Assembly (NCBI GenBank): GCA_025965815.1
Contig: JAOPWF010000719.1
Location: forward strand, 1-5,910
Length of the DNA stretch: 5,910 bases
Direction: 5' to 3'
Origin: Mycobacterium sp.
Lineage (GTDB): Bacteria > Actinomycetota > Actinomycetes > Mycobacteriales > Mycobacteriaceae
The notes under the pieces are model-generated. The model was given only the letters and a program-made list of their open reading frames with translations. It was not told where the DNA came from and made no database searches. Position numbers and translations under genes: made by a program. Of the stretch, positions 1 through 5,910 are shown piece by piece. The stretch's first letter is position 1. Every line of letters begins with the position of its first letter.

Positions 1-1
1 C

Positions 2-628
2 AACGCCCACAACGACTTCATCTTCGCCATCATCGGTGAGGAACTCGGCTTCGTCGGCGCGTTCGGCCTACTGGCGCTATTCGGGCTGTTCGCCTATACC
101 GGAATGCGGATCGCCCGCCGCTCGGCCGACCCGTTCCTGCGATTGCTCACCGCCACCACCACCATGTGGGTGCTCGGCCAGGTGTTCATCAATGTGGGCT
201 ACGTCATCGGCCTGCTGCCGGTTACCGGTCTGCAGCTGCCACTGATCTCTGCAGGCGGAACATCAACGGCAACAACACTTTTGATGATCGGGGTGATTGC
301 GAATGCGGCCCGTCACGAGCCTGACGCGATCGCCGCCCTGCGTGCCGGGCGCGAAGACCGGATGAACCGGCTGCTTCGCCTGCCGCTGCCCGAGCCCTAT
401 TCGCCGACCAAGACCGAAGCCCTGCGGGACCGGTTGCGGTCCCGCCCGCCTGCCGCCAAGCCGCAACGCAAGCCGGCTGCGACGGCCAAGCGGAAAACCA
501 GCCAGAAAAATCAGCCAGCCGAGCGGCCGGTGCGGCGCACGGCGCAGCGCGCAAGCGGTCAGCGATACGCTAGCCAGCGCAACTCGGGCCGACGGGCCCG
601 CGCACTGGAAGGTCAGCGTTACGGGTGA
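2..628 (+). CDS. ftsW: FtsW, septal peptidoglycan glycosyltransferase (3' part)
   Basis: This is the C-terminal 208 residues of a SEDS-family membrane protein; the 5' part lies before the window. FtsW polymerises lipid II into glycan strands at the division septum together with its cognate class B penicillin-binding protein. The first visible residues, [20 protein letters not shown], match the SEDS signature loop (H.DFIFA..GEE). Hydrophobic helices follow (about bases 41-97 and 143-230), then the conserved [17 protein letters not shown] and a last helix ending at about base 310. A cytoplasmic tail of about 100 residues (314-625) is very rich in Arg, Lys, Ala and Gln. In mycobacteria, as I recall, this FtsW tail binds the acidic C-terminus of FtsZ. 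The stop codon overlaps the murG start (GTGA, 625-628), and murG next door makes FtsW's substrate. FtsW is preferred over RodA because of the dcw neighbours and the long basic tail. Confidence 0.96.
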   Translation, partial: NAHNDFIFAIIGEELGFVGAFGLLALFGLFAYTGMRIARRSADPFLRLLTATTTMWVLGQVFINVGYVIGLLPVTGLQLPLISAGGTSTATTLLMIGVIANAARHEPDAIAALRAGREDRMNRLLRLPLPEPYSPTKTEALRDRLRSRPPAAKPQRKPAATAKRKTSQKNQPAERPVRRTAQRASGQRYASQRNSGRRARALEGQRYG

Positions 629-1827
629 ACGACTCGGTCAGCAAGTCGACCGGCGGGCAGGAGCGAAGCGACCCGGGGATCGGCACCAGGGTATCGGTGG
701 TCCTCGCTGGTGGTGGTACTGCGGGTCACGTCGAACCCGCGATGGCCGTCGCTGACGCACTGAGCGCGCTCGATCCGCAGGTGCGCATCACCGCGCTGGG
801 CACCCACCGCGGCCTGGAGGTGTCCCTGGTCCCGGAGCGGGGCTACGACCTCGAACTGATCACACCCGTCCCGCTGCCCCGCAAACCCACCGGCGACCTG
901 GTGCGGCTCCCGCTGCGGCTGCGCCGCGCGATCAGCCAGACCAGGGCGGTGCTCGAGAAGGTCGACGCCGACGTCGTGATCGGCTTCGGCGGCTACGTGG
1001 CGCTCCCGGCCTACCTGGCCGCCCGCGGCGGGCCGTTCCGGCGGCGCCGCGTCCCGGTGGTGGTCCACGAGGCCAACGCCAGCGCGGGGCTGGCCAACCG
1101 GGTGGGCGCCCGTTCGGCACGCCGGGTGCTCTCCGCGGTACCGAACTCCGGCCTGCACAACGCCGAGGTGGTCGGGGTGCCGGTCCGGGCCGCGATCACC
1201 GCGCTGGACCGCATCGCCTTGCGCGCCGAGGCGCGGGCATACTTCGGCTTCGCCGAGGACGCGCTGGTGCTGCTGGTGTTCGGTGGATCCCAGGGTGCGG
1301 TGTCGATCAACCGGGCGGTCGCTGCGGCCGCCAAAGACATTGCCACAGCGGGTGTTTCGGTGCTGCACGCGCACGGCCCGAAGAACACGCTCGACCTGCG
1401 GGAACCCGCCGACGGTGATCCGCCGTACGTGGCGGTGCCGTACCTGAGCCGAATGGACCTGGCCTACTCCGCCGCCGACCTGGCCATCTGTCGCTCCGGC
1501 GCGATGACCGTCGCCGAGGTGTCCGCGGTCGGCCTGCCGGCGGTGTACGTGCCGCTGCCGATCGGCAACGGCGAACAGCGCCTCAACGCCCTGCCGGTGG
1601 TCGAAGCCGGAGGCGGGCTGATCGTCGCTGACGCCGATCTGACACCGGACTTCGTCGCGGAGACCGTCGCCGGGCTGTTGGCCGACGCACCGCGCCTGAC
1701 CGCGATGACGGCGGCCGCGGCGATGGTGGGTCACCGGGACGCGGCCCAGAAGGTCGCCGAGGTCGCGCTGGAGGTCGCCCACGCCGCCCGCGACGGCGGG
1801 CGCAAGAAGCGACGGGGCCGACCATGA
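625..1827 (+). CDS. murG: MurG, UDP-GlcNAc:lipid I N-acetylglucosaminyltransferase
   Basis: MurG adds GlcNAc from UDP-GlcNAc to lipid I on the inner face of the membrane, giving lipid II. The 400-residue protein is a two-domain GT-B (GT28) enzyme. Visible motifs are GGGTAGH (residues 29-35), GFGGYVALP (120-128), HEANA (148-152), GGSQGA (220-225) and [10 protein letters not shown] (289-298, with the donor-binding Glu298), followed by the GNGEQRLNA segment. The GTG at 625 is chosen because it overlaps the ftsW stop (GTGA). It has GGAAGG at 607-612, a rather long 12 bases upstream. The resulting N-terminus MNDSVSK also resembles the mycobacterial MurG start as I remember it. The next possible start, GTG 697, would begin inside the first beta strand. 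Residues 10-19 ([10 protein letters not shown]) are encoded by a short repeat also found in murC. The stop overlaps the murC start, so the two are probably translationally coupled. Confidence 0.97.
   Translation: MNDSVSKSTGGQERSDPGIGTRVSVVLAGGGTAGHVEPAMAVADALSALDPQVRITALGTHRGLEVSLVPERGYDLELITPVPLPRKPTGDLVRLPLRLRRAISQTRAVLEKVDADVVIGFGGYVALPAYLAARGGPFRRRRVPVVVHEANASAGLANRVGARSARRVLSAVPNSGLHNAEVVGVPVRAAITALDRIALRAEARAYFGFAEDALVLLVFGGSQGAVSINRAVAAAAKDIATAGVSVLHAHGPKNTLDLREPADGDPPYVAVPYLSRMDLAYSAADLAICRSGAMTVAEVSAVGLPAVYVPLPIGNGEQRLNALPVVEAGGGLIVADADLTPDFVAETVAGLLADAPRLTAMTAAAAMVGHRDAAQKVAEVALEVAHAARDGGRKKRRGRP
652..681 (+). repeat. Short in-frame repeat, copy 1 (murG N-terminal extension)
   Basis: Bases 652-681 match 2943-2972 in murC at 26 of 30 positions. 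The core beginning GAGCGAAGCGAC (661-681) differs at a single base from 2952-2972. Both copies are read in the same frame, here as [10 protein letters not shown] (MurG residues 10-19). The segment lies in the weakly conserved extension before the first beta strand of MurG, where extra sequence should be tolerated. I cannot tell from one window whether this is a member of a genome-wide family. Confidence 0.6.
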
Positions 1828-3347
1828 TCGCCAAGGCGCTCCCCGCCGACCTTCAGCGGGTGCACATGGTCGGCATCGGGGGAGCGGGGATGTCGGGGAT
1901 CGCCCGCATCCTGCTCGACCGCGGCGGCCTGGTCTCGGGCTCGGACGCCAAGGAGTCGCGCGGTGTGCTGGCGCTCACGGCCCGCGGCGCCCTGATCCGC
2001 ATCGGCCACGACGCGTCGTCACTTGACCTGCTTCCGGGCGGCCCGACCGCCGTCATCACCACCCATGCGGCCATCCCGAAAACAAACCCAGAACTCGTCG
2101 AGGCCCACCGCCGCGGAATCCCGGTGGTGCTGCGACCGGTCGTGCTGGCCAAATTGATGGCCGAGCACACGAAGTTGATGGTCACCGGAACGCACGGCAA
2201 GACCACCACGACGTCGATGCTCATCGTCGCCCTGCAACACAGCGGCCTCGACCCGTCGTTCGCCGTCGGTGGCGAGCTGGGGGAGGCGGGCACCAACGCG
2301 CACCACGGCAGCGGCGACTGCTTCGTCGCCGAGGCCGACGAGAGCGACGGCTCGCTGCTCGAGTACACCCCGAACGTCGCGGTCGTCACCAACATCGAGG
2401 CCGATCACCTGGATTTCTTCGGCAGCGTCGACGCGTACACCGCCGTGTTCGACGCGTTCGTCGGCAGGCTGGCCCCCGGTGGCGCGCTGGTGGTGTGCTC
2501 CGACGATCCGGGTGCGGCCGCGCTGGCCGACCGGGCATCCGCGCAGGGCGTACGGGTGTTGCGGTACGGCAGCACCGATTCGGAGCAGCTCGCCGCCGTA
2601 CTGCTGAACTGGGAGCAGCAGGGCACCGGCGCGGTGGCGCACATCCGGCTGGCCGGCGAAACCCACCCGCGCGTGATGCGACTCTCGGTGCCGGGCAGGC
2701 ACATGGCGCTCAACGCGCTCGGCGCCCTGCTGGCCGCCATCGAGGTGGGCGCTCCGACGGACGCGGTGCTCGACGGGCTGGCGACCTTCGAGGGCGTGCG
2801 GCGCCGATTCGAGCTGGTCGGCACGGCCAACACGGTGCGGGTGTTCGACGACTACGCCCACCATCCGACCGAGGTCAGCGCAATGCTGGCCGCCGTGCGC
2901 ACGCTTCTCGAGCAGTCCGGCGGGCTGGGGGCACCTCCCGCGGGCGGGGGAGAGCGAAGCGACCGGGGGATCAACACCGAGGGCGGCCGGTCCCTGGTGG
3001 TGTTCCAGCCGCACTTGTATTCGCGCACAGAGGCTTTCGCCGCCGAATTCGGCCGCGCCCTGGACGCCGCCGACGAGGTGTTCGTCCTCGACGTCTACGG
3101 CGCGCGCGAGCAGCCGATGGCCGGGGTGAGCGGCGCGACGGTCGCCGAGCATGTCAGTGTGCCGGTGCACTACATCCCGGACTTCTCCGCGGTCGCCGAG
3201 CGGGTGGCCGACGTCGCGGGCCCGGGCGATGTCATCGTGACGATGGGCGCGGGCGACGTCACCATGCTGGGCACCGAGATCCTGTCGGCACTGCGGATCA
3301 AGGCCAATCGCAGCGCACCCGGCCCGCCCGGGGCGGCTCAGCGGTGA
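1824..3347 (+). CDS. murC: MurC, UDP-N-acetylmuramate:L-alanine ligase
   Basis: MurC is the cytoplasmic ATP-dependent ligase that joins L-alanine to UDP-MurNAc, the first residue of the peptidoglycan stem peptide. The 507-residue protein shows the three Mur-ligase domains. The N-terminal nucleotide-sugar domain has GIGGAGMSG (17-25). The central ATPase has the P-loop GTHGKTTTT (122-130), EADESDGS (170-177) and [11 protein letters not shown] (189-199). The C-terminal domain has [11 protein letters not shown] (341-351) and FQPHLYSR (394-401). The ATG at 1824 overlaps the murG stop (ATGA) and places GIGGAG at the usual distance from the N-terminus; upstream there is only a weak purine-rich sequence. 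The protein is about 13 residues longer than M. tuberculosis MurC (494 as I recall). The surplus fits an inserted Gly/Pro-rich loop at about 366-388, just before FQPH, which carries the repeat shared with murG. No key motif is interrupted. Confidence 0.97.
   Translation: MIAKALPADLQRVHMVGIGGAGMSGIARILLDRGGLVSGSDAKESRGVLALTARGALIRIGHDASSLDLLPGGPTAVITTHAAIPKTNPELVEAHRRGIPVVLRPVVLAKLMAEHTKLMVTGTHGKTTTTSMLIVALQHSGLDPSFAVGGELGEAGTNAHHGSGDCFVAEADESDGSLLEYTPNVAVVTNIEADHLDFFGSVDAYTAVFDAFVGRLAPGGALVVCSDDPGAAALADRASAQGVRVLRYGSTDSEQLAAVLLNWEQQGTGAVAHIRLAGETHPRVMRLSVPGRHMALNALGALLAAIEVGAPTDAVLDGLATFEGVRRRFELVGTANTVRVFDDYAHHPTEVSAMLAAVRTLLEQSGGLGAPPAGGGERSDRGINTEGGRSLVVFQPHLYSRTEAFAAEFGRALDAADEVFVLDVYGAREQPMAGVSGATVAEHVSVPVHYIPDFSAVAERVADVAGPGDVIVTMGAGDVTMLGTEILSALRIKANRSAPGPPGAAQR
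2926..2985 (+). repeat. Short in-frame repeat, copy 2, inside an apparent MurC loop insertion
   Basis: Bases 2943-2972 are the second copy of the murG repeat (26 of 30 identical), encoding [10 protein letters not shown] (MurC residues 374-383). The wider segment 2926-2985 looks like extra sequence: it encodes a Gly/Pro/Ala-rich stretch ([10 protein letters not shown], then [12 protein letters not shown]) between a helix ending in LLEQ and the conserved FQPH strand. In M. tuberculosis MurC, as I remember it, only a few residues join these elements. The left part contains an imperfect inverted repeat, CTCCC at 2935-2939 and GGGAG at 2948-2952. The insertion keeps the frame and sits on a loop. 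Its boundaries are my estimate and need an alignment. Confidence 0.55.
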
Positions 3348-4288
3348 CGGGCCCGGAGACCACTGAGCCCGGTAACGCCGGCCAGACGGGTGCGGACGAC
3401 GGCGACGCGCCCCCGCCCGATGCCGACGACTCCCCGGACGCGCTGACCGAGCCACTGGCCGCCGGCGAGGACTTCGAAGGGCCGCGGCGGCGTGCCCGCC
3501 GCGAGCGCGAGGAGCGCCGGGCCGCCCAGACCAGGGCGACGGCGATCGAGCAGGCCCGTCGCGAAGCCAAACGCAAGGTCAAGGGTCAGCAGGCAGGGGA
3601 GACCAAAAACCTTGAGCGGGGCGCTGTTCGCGGCCTCAAGGTGTTGACGTGGACGGTGATCCTGGCCGTGATCGCCGTCGGTCTCGGCCTGATCCTGTAC
3701 TTCACGCCGGTGATGTCGGCCCGCGATATCGTCGTGACCGGCCTTGGGGCGGTGACCCGCGACGAGGTCGTCGCCGCCGCGGCGGTCCAGCCCGGGACCC
3801 CGCTGCTGCAGATCAACACCGACAAGGTCGCCGAACGGGTGGCCACCATCCGCCGGGTAGCCAGCGCCAGGGTGCAGCGTGAGTACCCGTCCGCGCTGCG
3901 GGTGACGGTGGTCGAGCGGATCCCGATCGTCGTCAAGGACTATCCCGACGGGTCGCACCTGTTCGACCGCGACGGAGTCGACTTCGCCACCGCGTCGCCG
4001 CCACCCGGGCTGCCGTACATCGACGTCGACAACCCCACCCCGACGGATCCTCCCACCAAGGCCGCAATAGAGGTGCTCACCGCGCTGCGGCCCGAGGTGG
4101 CCGGGCAGATCGGCCGCATCGCCGCGCCGTCGGTCGCGTCGATCACCCTGACGCTGGTCGACGGCCGGGTGGTCGTGTGGGGGACCACGGACCGCACTCC
4201 GGAGAAGGCCGAGAAGCTCGCGGCGCTGCTGACCCAGCCCGGCCAGACCTACGACGTATCCAGTCCGGATTTGCCGACCGTCAAGTAG
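3344..4288 (+). CDS. ftsQ: FtsQ/DivIB, divisome scaffold protein
   Basis: FtsQ is a single-pass membrane protein that links the early cytoplasmic division proteins to the late septal synthases. The 314 residues divide into a cytoplasmic N-terminus of about 99 residues, one transmembrane helix (about 100-120, from [10 protein letters not shown] to LILYF), a POTRA domain (about 125-194, from [13 protein letters not shown] to VVERIPIVV), and the FtsQ/DivIB beta domain, ending in SSPDLPTVK. The cytoplasmic part is acidic and Pro-rich first (to about residue 44) and then strongly basic ([18 protein letters not shown] and following), as in M. tuberculosis FtsQ, which I recall as also being 314 residues. 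The GTG at 3344 overlaps the murC stop (GTGA). The next in-frame Met is residue 124, beyond the membrane helix, so no later start is sensible. The frame is open upstream to 2495, but that stretch is a shadow of murC. Confidence 0.95.
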   Translation: MTGPETTEPGNAGQTGADDGDAPPPDADDSPDALTEPLAAGEDFEGPRRRARREREERRAAQTRATAIEQARREAKRKVKGQQAGETKNLERGAVRGLKVLTWTVILAVIAVGLGLILYFTPVMSARDIVVTGLGAVTRDEVVAAAAVQPGTPLLQINTDKVAERVATIRRVASARVQREYPSALRVTVVERIPIVVKDYPDGSHLFDRDGVDFATASPPPGLPYIDVDNPTPTDPPTKAAIEVLTALRPEVAGQIGRIAAPSVASITLTLVDGRVVVWGTTDRTPEKAEKLAALLTQPGQTYDVSSPDLPTVK

Positions 4289-4333
4289 CGGACCCCGGCA
4301 CGGTGGCGCTGGAAATCGGCGGAAATTCGTTAC

Positions 4334-4349
4334 GCGCGCGTCGGCGCGC
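4334..4349 (+). other. GC-rich hairpin after ftsQ
   Basis: GCGCGC (4334-4339) and GCGCGC (4344-4349) can pair around the four-base loop GTCG. It lies 45 bases after the ftsQ stop. No run of T follows, so it is not a classical intrinsic terminator. It could attenuate read-through from murC-ftsQ into ftsZ or protect a 3' end. A perfect 10-base palindrome, GCGGCGCCGC, follows at 4365-4374. At this GC content short palindromes also occur by chance. Confidence 0.35.
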
Positions 4350-4401
4350 CTGCAGGGATCCGTTGCGGCGCCGCCCTACCGTTCTGTTTGCGCGGAACTA
4401 C

Positions 4402-4425
4402 TTGACATAACTCTAAGCCTATGGT
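4402..4425 (+). promoter_or_regulatory. Candidate ftsZ promoter elements
   Basis: TTGACA at 4402-4407 is a perfect -35 consensus and TATGGT at 4420-4425 fits the mycobacterial SigA -10 pattern TANNNT. Their spacing is only 12 bases, too short for a single normal promoter. Either TATGGT works alone (many mycobacterial promoters lack a -35), with transcription starting near 4432, or TTGACA pairs with a poor -10 near 4425-4431 (TGAGGT at 4426). Both options leave a short leader before the ATG at 4487. The call rests on the elements, their position and the local AT enrichment. Confidence 0.45.
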
Positions 4426-4439
4426 TGAGGTTGAGAGTT
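4409..4439 (+). repeat. Inverted repeat and tandem hexamer overlapping the ftsZ promoter region
   Basis: AACTCT at 4409-4414 is the reverse complement of AGAGTT at 4434-4439. Between them CCT (4418-4420) and AGG (4428-4430) can pair as well, and GGTTGA occurs twice in tandem (4423-4434). The block overlaps the candidate -10 and likely transcription start. That placement suits an operator for a dimeric regulator, or a leader hairpin if transcription starts further upstream. I do not recognise the site as that of a known regulator. Confidence 0.4.
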
Positions 4440-4470
4440 TGCCAAGGTTCGGCGCCACCCAAGGCAACCA

Positions 4471-4480
4471 GGGAGGAAGG
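4471..4480 (+). promoter_or_regulatory. Strong ribosome binding site of ftsZ
   Basis: GGGAGGAAGG is the best Shine-Dalgarno sequence in the window; its GGAGG core ends 10 bases before the ATG at 4487. It fixes the ftsZ start: the in-frame ATG at 4421 would translate through this site and add 22 residues not seen in mycobacterial FtsZ. The contrast with the weak sites of the overlapping genes upstream fits FtsZ being needed in much larger amounts. Confidence 0.85.
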
Positions 4481-4486
4481 CGAACG

Positions 4487-5638
4487 ATGACCCCCCCGCA
4501 TAACTACCTCGCCGTCATCAAGGTGATCGGCATCGGCGGCGGCGGCGTCAACGCCGTCAACCGGATGATCGAGCAGGGCCTCAAGGGCGTGGAGTTCATC
4601 GCCATCAACACCGACGCACAGGCGCTGTTGATGAGTGATGCCGACGTCAAGCTCGACGTCGGCCGTGACTCCACCCGCGGTCTGGGCGCCGGAGCCGACC
4701 CCGAGGTCGGCCGCAAGGCGGCCGAGGACGCCAAGGACGAGATCGAGGAGCTGCTCCGCGGCGCCGACATGGTCTTCGTCACCGCCGGAGAGGGCGGCGG
4801 CACCGGCACCGGCGGGGCGCCCGTCGTCGCGACCATCGCGCGCAAGCTCGGCGCGTTGACGGTCGGCGTGGTCACCAGGCCGTTCTCCTTCGAGGGCAAG
4901 CGCCGCAGCAACCAGGCCGAGACCGGCATCGCCGGTCTGCGGGAAAGCTGCGACACCCTGATCGTCATCCCCAACGACCGCCTGCTGCAGATGGGCGACG
5001 CGGCGGTGTCGCTGATGGACGCCTTCCGCAGCGCCGACGAAGTGCTGCTCAACGGCGTGCAGGGCATCACGGACCTGATCACCACGCCCGGCCTGATCAA
5101 CGTCGACTTCGCCGATGTGAAGGGCATCATGTCCGGCGCGGGCACCGCCCTGATGGGTATCGGCGCGGCCCGCGGTGACGGCAGATCGCTCAAGGCGGCG
5201 GAGATCGCGATCAACTCCCCGCTCCTGGAGGCGTCGATGGAGGGCGCGCAGGGCGTCCTGATGTCGATCGCCGGCGGCAGCGACCTGGGGCTCTTCGAGA
5301 TCAACGAGGCCGCCTCGCTGGTGCAGGACGCCGCTCATCCTGAGGCCAACATCATCTTCGGCACCGTGATCGATGACTCGCTCGGTGACGAGGTCCGGGT
5401 CACGGTCATCGCCGCTGGCTTCGACCCCACGGGCCCGGGCCGCAAGCCCGTGGTGGGCCCGGGTCAGGCCGCGAACCAGGCCGCGGGGATCGCCTCGGCG
5501 CACGCGGGCAAGGTGACTTCGTCGCTGTTCGAACCCGCAGATGCCGTCAGCGTCCCGGTCCATACCAACGGCGCGACGGTGCGTATCGGTGGCGACGACG
5601 ACGATGACGTCGACGTGCCGCCCTTCATGCGCCACTGA
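4487..5638 (+). CDS. ftsZ: FtsZ, tubulin-like cell division GTPase
   Basis: FtsZ polymerises with GTP into the Z ring at midcell and organises septal wall synthesis. The 383-residue protein begins [13 protein letters not shown] and is close to M. tuberculosis FtsZ (379 residues as I recall) over the whole GTPase core. The N-terminal nucleotide-binding loop [13 protein letters not shown] is near residues 15-27. The tubulin signature GGGTGTGG is at 103-110. The synergy T7 loop [11 protein letters not shown] starts at Asn205, with catalytic Asp207 and Asp210. After the core comes a variable linker of about 50 residues (from about DPTGPGRKP), then the acidic tail [14 protein letters not shown] (370-383). 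The tail has five aspartates in a row where M. tuberculosis has four as I remember it, and ends in His rather than Arg. This tail is the docking site for FtsW and SepF. Start chosen from the strong Shine-Dalgarno and conserved N-terminus. ftsZ is separated from ftsQ by a control region and so is probably also expressed independently. Confidence 0.99.
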   Translation: MTPPHNYLAVIKVIGIGGGGVNAVNRMIEQGLKGVEFIAINTDAQALLMSDADVKLDVGRDSTRGLGAGADPEVGRKAAEDAKDEIEELLRGADMVFVTAGEGGGTGTGGAPVVATIARKLGALTVGVVTRPFSFEGKRRSNQAETGIAGLRESCDTLIVIPNDRLLQMGDAAVSLMDAFRSADEVLLNGVQGITDLITTPGLINVDFADVKGIMSGAGTALMGIGAARGDGRSLKAAEIAINSPLLEASMEGAQGVLMSIAGGSDLGLFEINEAASLVQDAAHPEANIIFGTVIDDSLGDEVRVTVIAAGFDPTGPGRKPVVGPGQAANQAAGIASAHAGKVTSSLFEPADAVSVPVHTNGATVRIGGDDDDDVDVPPFMRH

Positions 5639-5667
5639 CCGCCCCTTTCGACGGAATACTGGGCCTG

Positions 5668-5910
5668 GTGAGCCTTCGTGTGCGGCGCGTGACCACCACC
5701 CGCGCCGGCGGTGCATCGGCACCTCCCTTCGACGCGTTCAATCTGGGCGACCACGTCGGTGACGATCCGCAGGCGGTGGCCGCGAACCGGAAGCGGCTCG
5801 CCACCGCGATCGGGCTGGGTGTGGAGCGGGTGGTGTGGATGAATCAGGTGCACGGCGACACGGTGGCCGTCATCGACGAACCGCGCGATAGTGCGCTGGA
5901 CGCGACCGAC
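5668..5910 (+). CDS. pgeF: PgeF/YfiH-family (DUF152, multicopper polyphenol oxidase-like) protein, 5' part
   Basis: The first 81 residues of a gene that runs off the window end. The sequence VTTTRAGGASAPPFDAFNLG followed by DHVGDDPQAVAANR and VVWMNQVHG is typical of the YfiH/YlmD/LACC1 family. His62 in QVHG should be the first of the conserved metal or active-site residues (His, Cys, His); the other two lie outside. Members have been described as purine nucleoside phosphorylase/adenosine deaminase-like enzymes, and E. coli YfiH (PgeF) as an editing factor that removes L-serine misplaced at the first stem-peptide position. M. tuberculosis has a homologue (Rv2149c) directly after ftsZ. The GTG at 5668 is 29 bases after the ftsZ stop, with a weak ACGGAA 11 bases upstream. 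No ATG lies nearby, and VSLRVRRVTTTRAGG aligns with the M. tuberculosis protein, whose annotated start may be further upstream. The symbol is by family, not proven orthology of function. Confidence 0.88.
   Translation, partial: MSLRVRRVTTTRAGGASAPPFDAFNLGDHVGDDPQAVAANRKRLATAIGLGVERVVWMNQVHGDTVAVIDEPRDSALDATD

Larger units (their letters stand above)
4289..4486 (+). promoter_or_regulatory. ftsQ-ftsZ intergenic control region
   Basis: This 198-base gap is the only substantial non-coding DNA in the window. Its first part is GC-rich and holds two palindromes (4334-4349 and 4365-4374). Its second part (about 4381-4440) is clearly richer in A and T and holds TTGACA, TATGGT, a 6-base inverted repeat and a tandem hexamer. 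It ends in the ftsZ ribosome binding site. In M. tuberculosis several promoters for ftsZ have been reported in this gap and in the end of ftsQ, which supports a control role here by analogy. An ATG at 4421 is in frame with ftsZ, but I treat it as non-coding. Confidence 0.7.

Noticed and set aside
619..1782. Long open frame on the - strand opposite murG (387 codons)
   Set aside because: It mirrors murG in a high-GC genome, is rich in Arg, Gly, Asp and His, has no recognisable domain, and lies opposite a conserved essential gene. Long antisense frames opposite murC (2019-3455) and ftsZ (4376-5722) are the same artefact.
2495..3343. N-terminal extension of the ftsQ frame reaching back to 2495
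   Set aside because: It overlaps conserved murC in another frame, its translation is Arg/Gly-rich low-complexity sequence, and GTG 3344 gives the expected FtsQ length and N-terminus.
4311..4326. Tandem GGAAAT (4311-4316 and 4321-4326) as a SigE/SigH-type -35 element
   Set aside because: No GTT-type -10 element lies at the required spacing of about 16-20 bases, so I do not call a stress-sigma promoter.
4421..4486. Upstream in-frame ATG of ftsZ at 4421
   Set aside because: The added 22 residues would read through the strong ribosome binding site and the promoter-like block, and are not part of mycobacterial FtsZ.
5639..5667. Possible terminator between ftsZ and the PgeF-like gene
   Set aside because: The 29-base gap shows no convincing stem or T run, and the close spacing favours co-transcription.
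1..5910. CRISPR array, tRNA or rRNA gene, insertion sequence, prophage or defence system
   Set aside because: The window is filled by conserved dcw genes. I saw no regularly spaced repeats, RNA gene signatures, transposase motifs or terminal inverted repeats on either strand.

Overview
The window is a stretch of the division and cell wall (dcw) cluster of a high-GC actinobacterium, almost certainly a member of the Mycobacteriaceae. The gene order (ftsW, murG, murC, ftsQ, ftsZ, then a YfiH/PgeF-family gene, all on the + strand), the absence of murB, ddl and ftsA between murC and ftsZ, and the near-identity of FtsZ and FtsQ to the Mycobacterium tuberculosis proteins as I remember them all point there. 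A fast-growing (Mycolicibacterium-type) species is plausible, but the sequence alone does not let me name it.

Layout: 2-628 is the 3' part of ftsW (lipid II glycan polymerase of the divisome). 625-1827 is murG (makes lipid II). 1824-3347 is murC (UDP-MurNAc:L-alanine ligase). 3344-4288 is ftsQ (divisome scaffold). The first four genes are joined by three successive 4-base stop/start overlaps (GTGA, ATGA, GTGA), so they look like one translationally coupled unit. A 198-base gap (4289-4486) follows. It holds GC-rich palindromes and then an AT-richer block with promoter-like elements, an inverted repeat and a tandem hexamer. After it comes ftsZ (4487-5638) with its own strong ribosome binding site. 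A PgeF/YfiH-like gene starts 29 bases after ftsZ and runs off the window.

Together the genes cover precursor synthesis (MurC), completion of lipid II (MurG), its septal polymerisation (FtsW), assembly of the septal complex (FtsQ), the cytoskeletal ring (FtsZ) and possibly quality control of the stem peptide (PgeF).

This is a conserved housekeeping region and I see no new multi-gene system. The most unusual signal is a short repeat of about 30 bases present twice, in the same reading frame. It encodes ERSDPGI in the N-terminal extension of MurG and ERSDRGI in what looks like an extra loop inside MurC. It may be a small dispersed element that inserts in frame into protein genes. The second point of interest is the structured control region just upstream of ftsZ.
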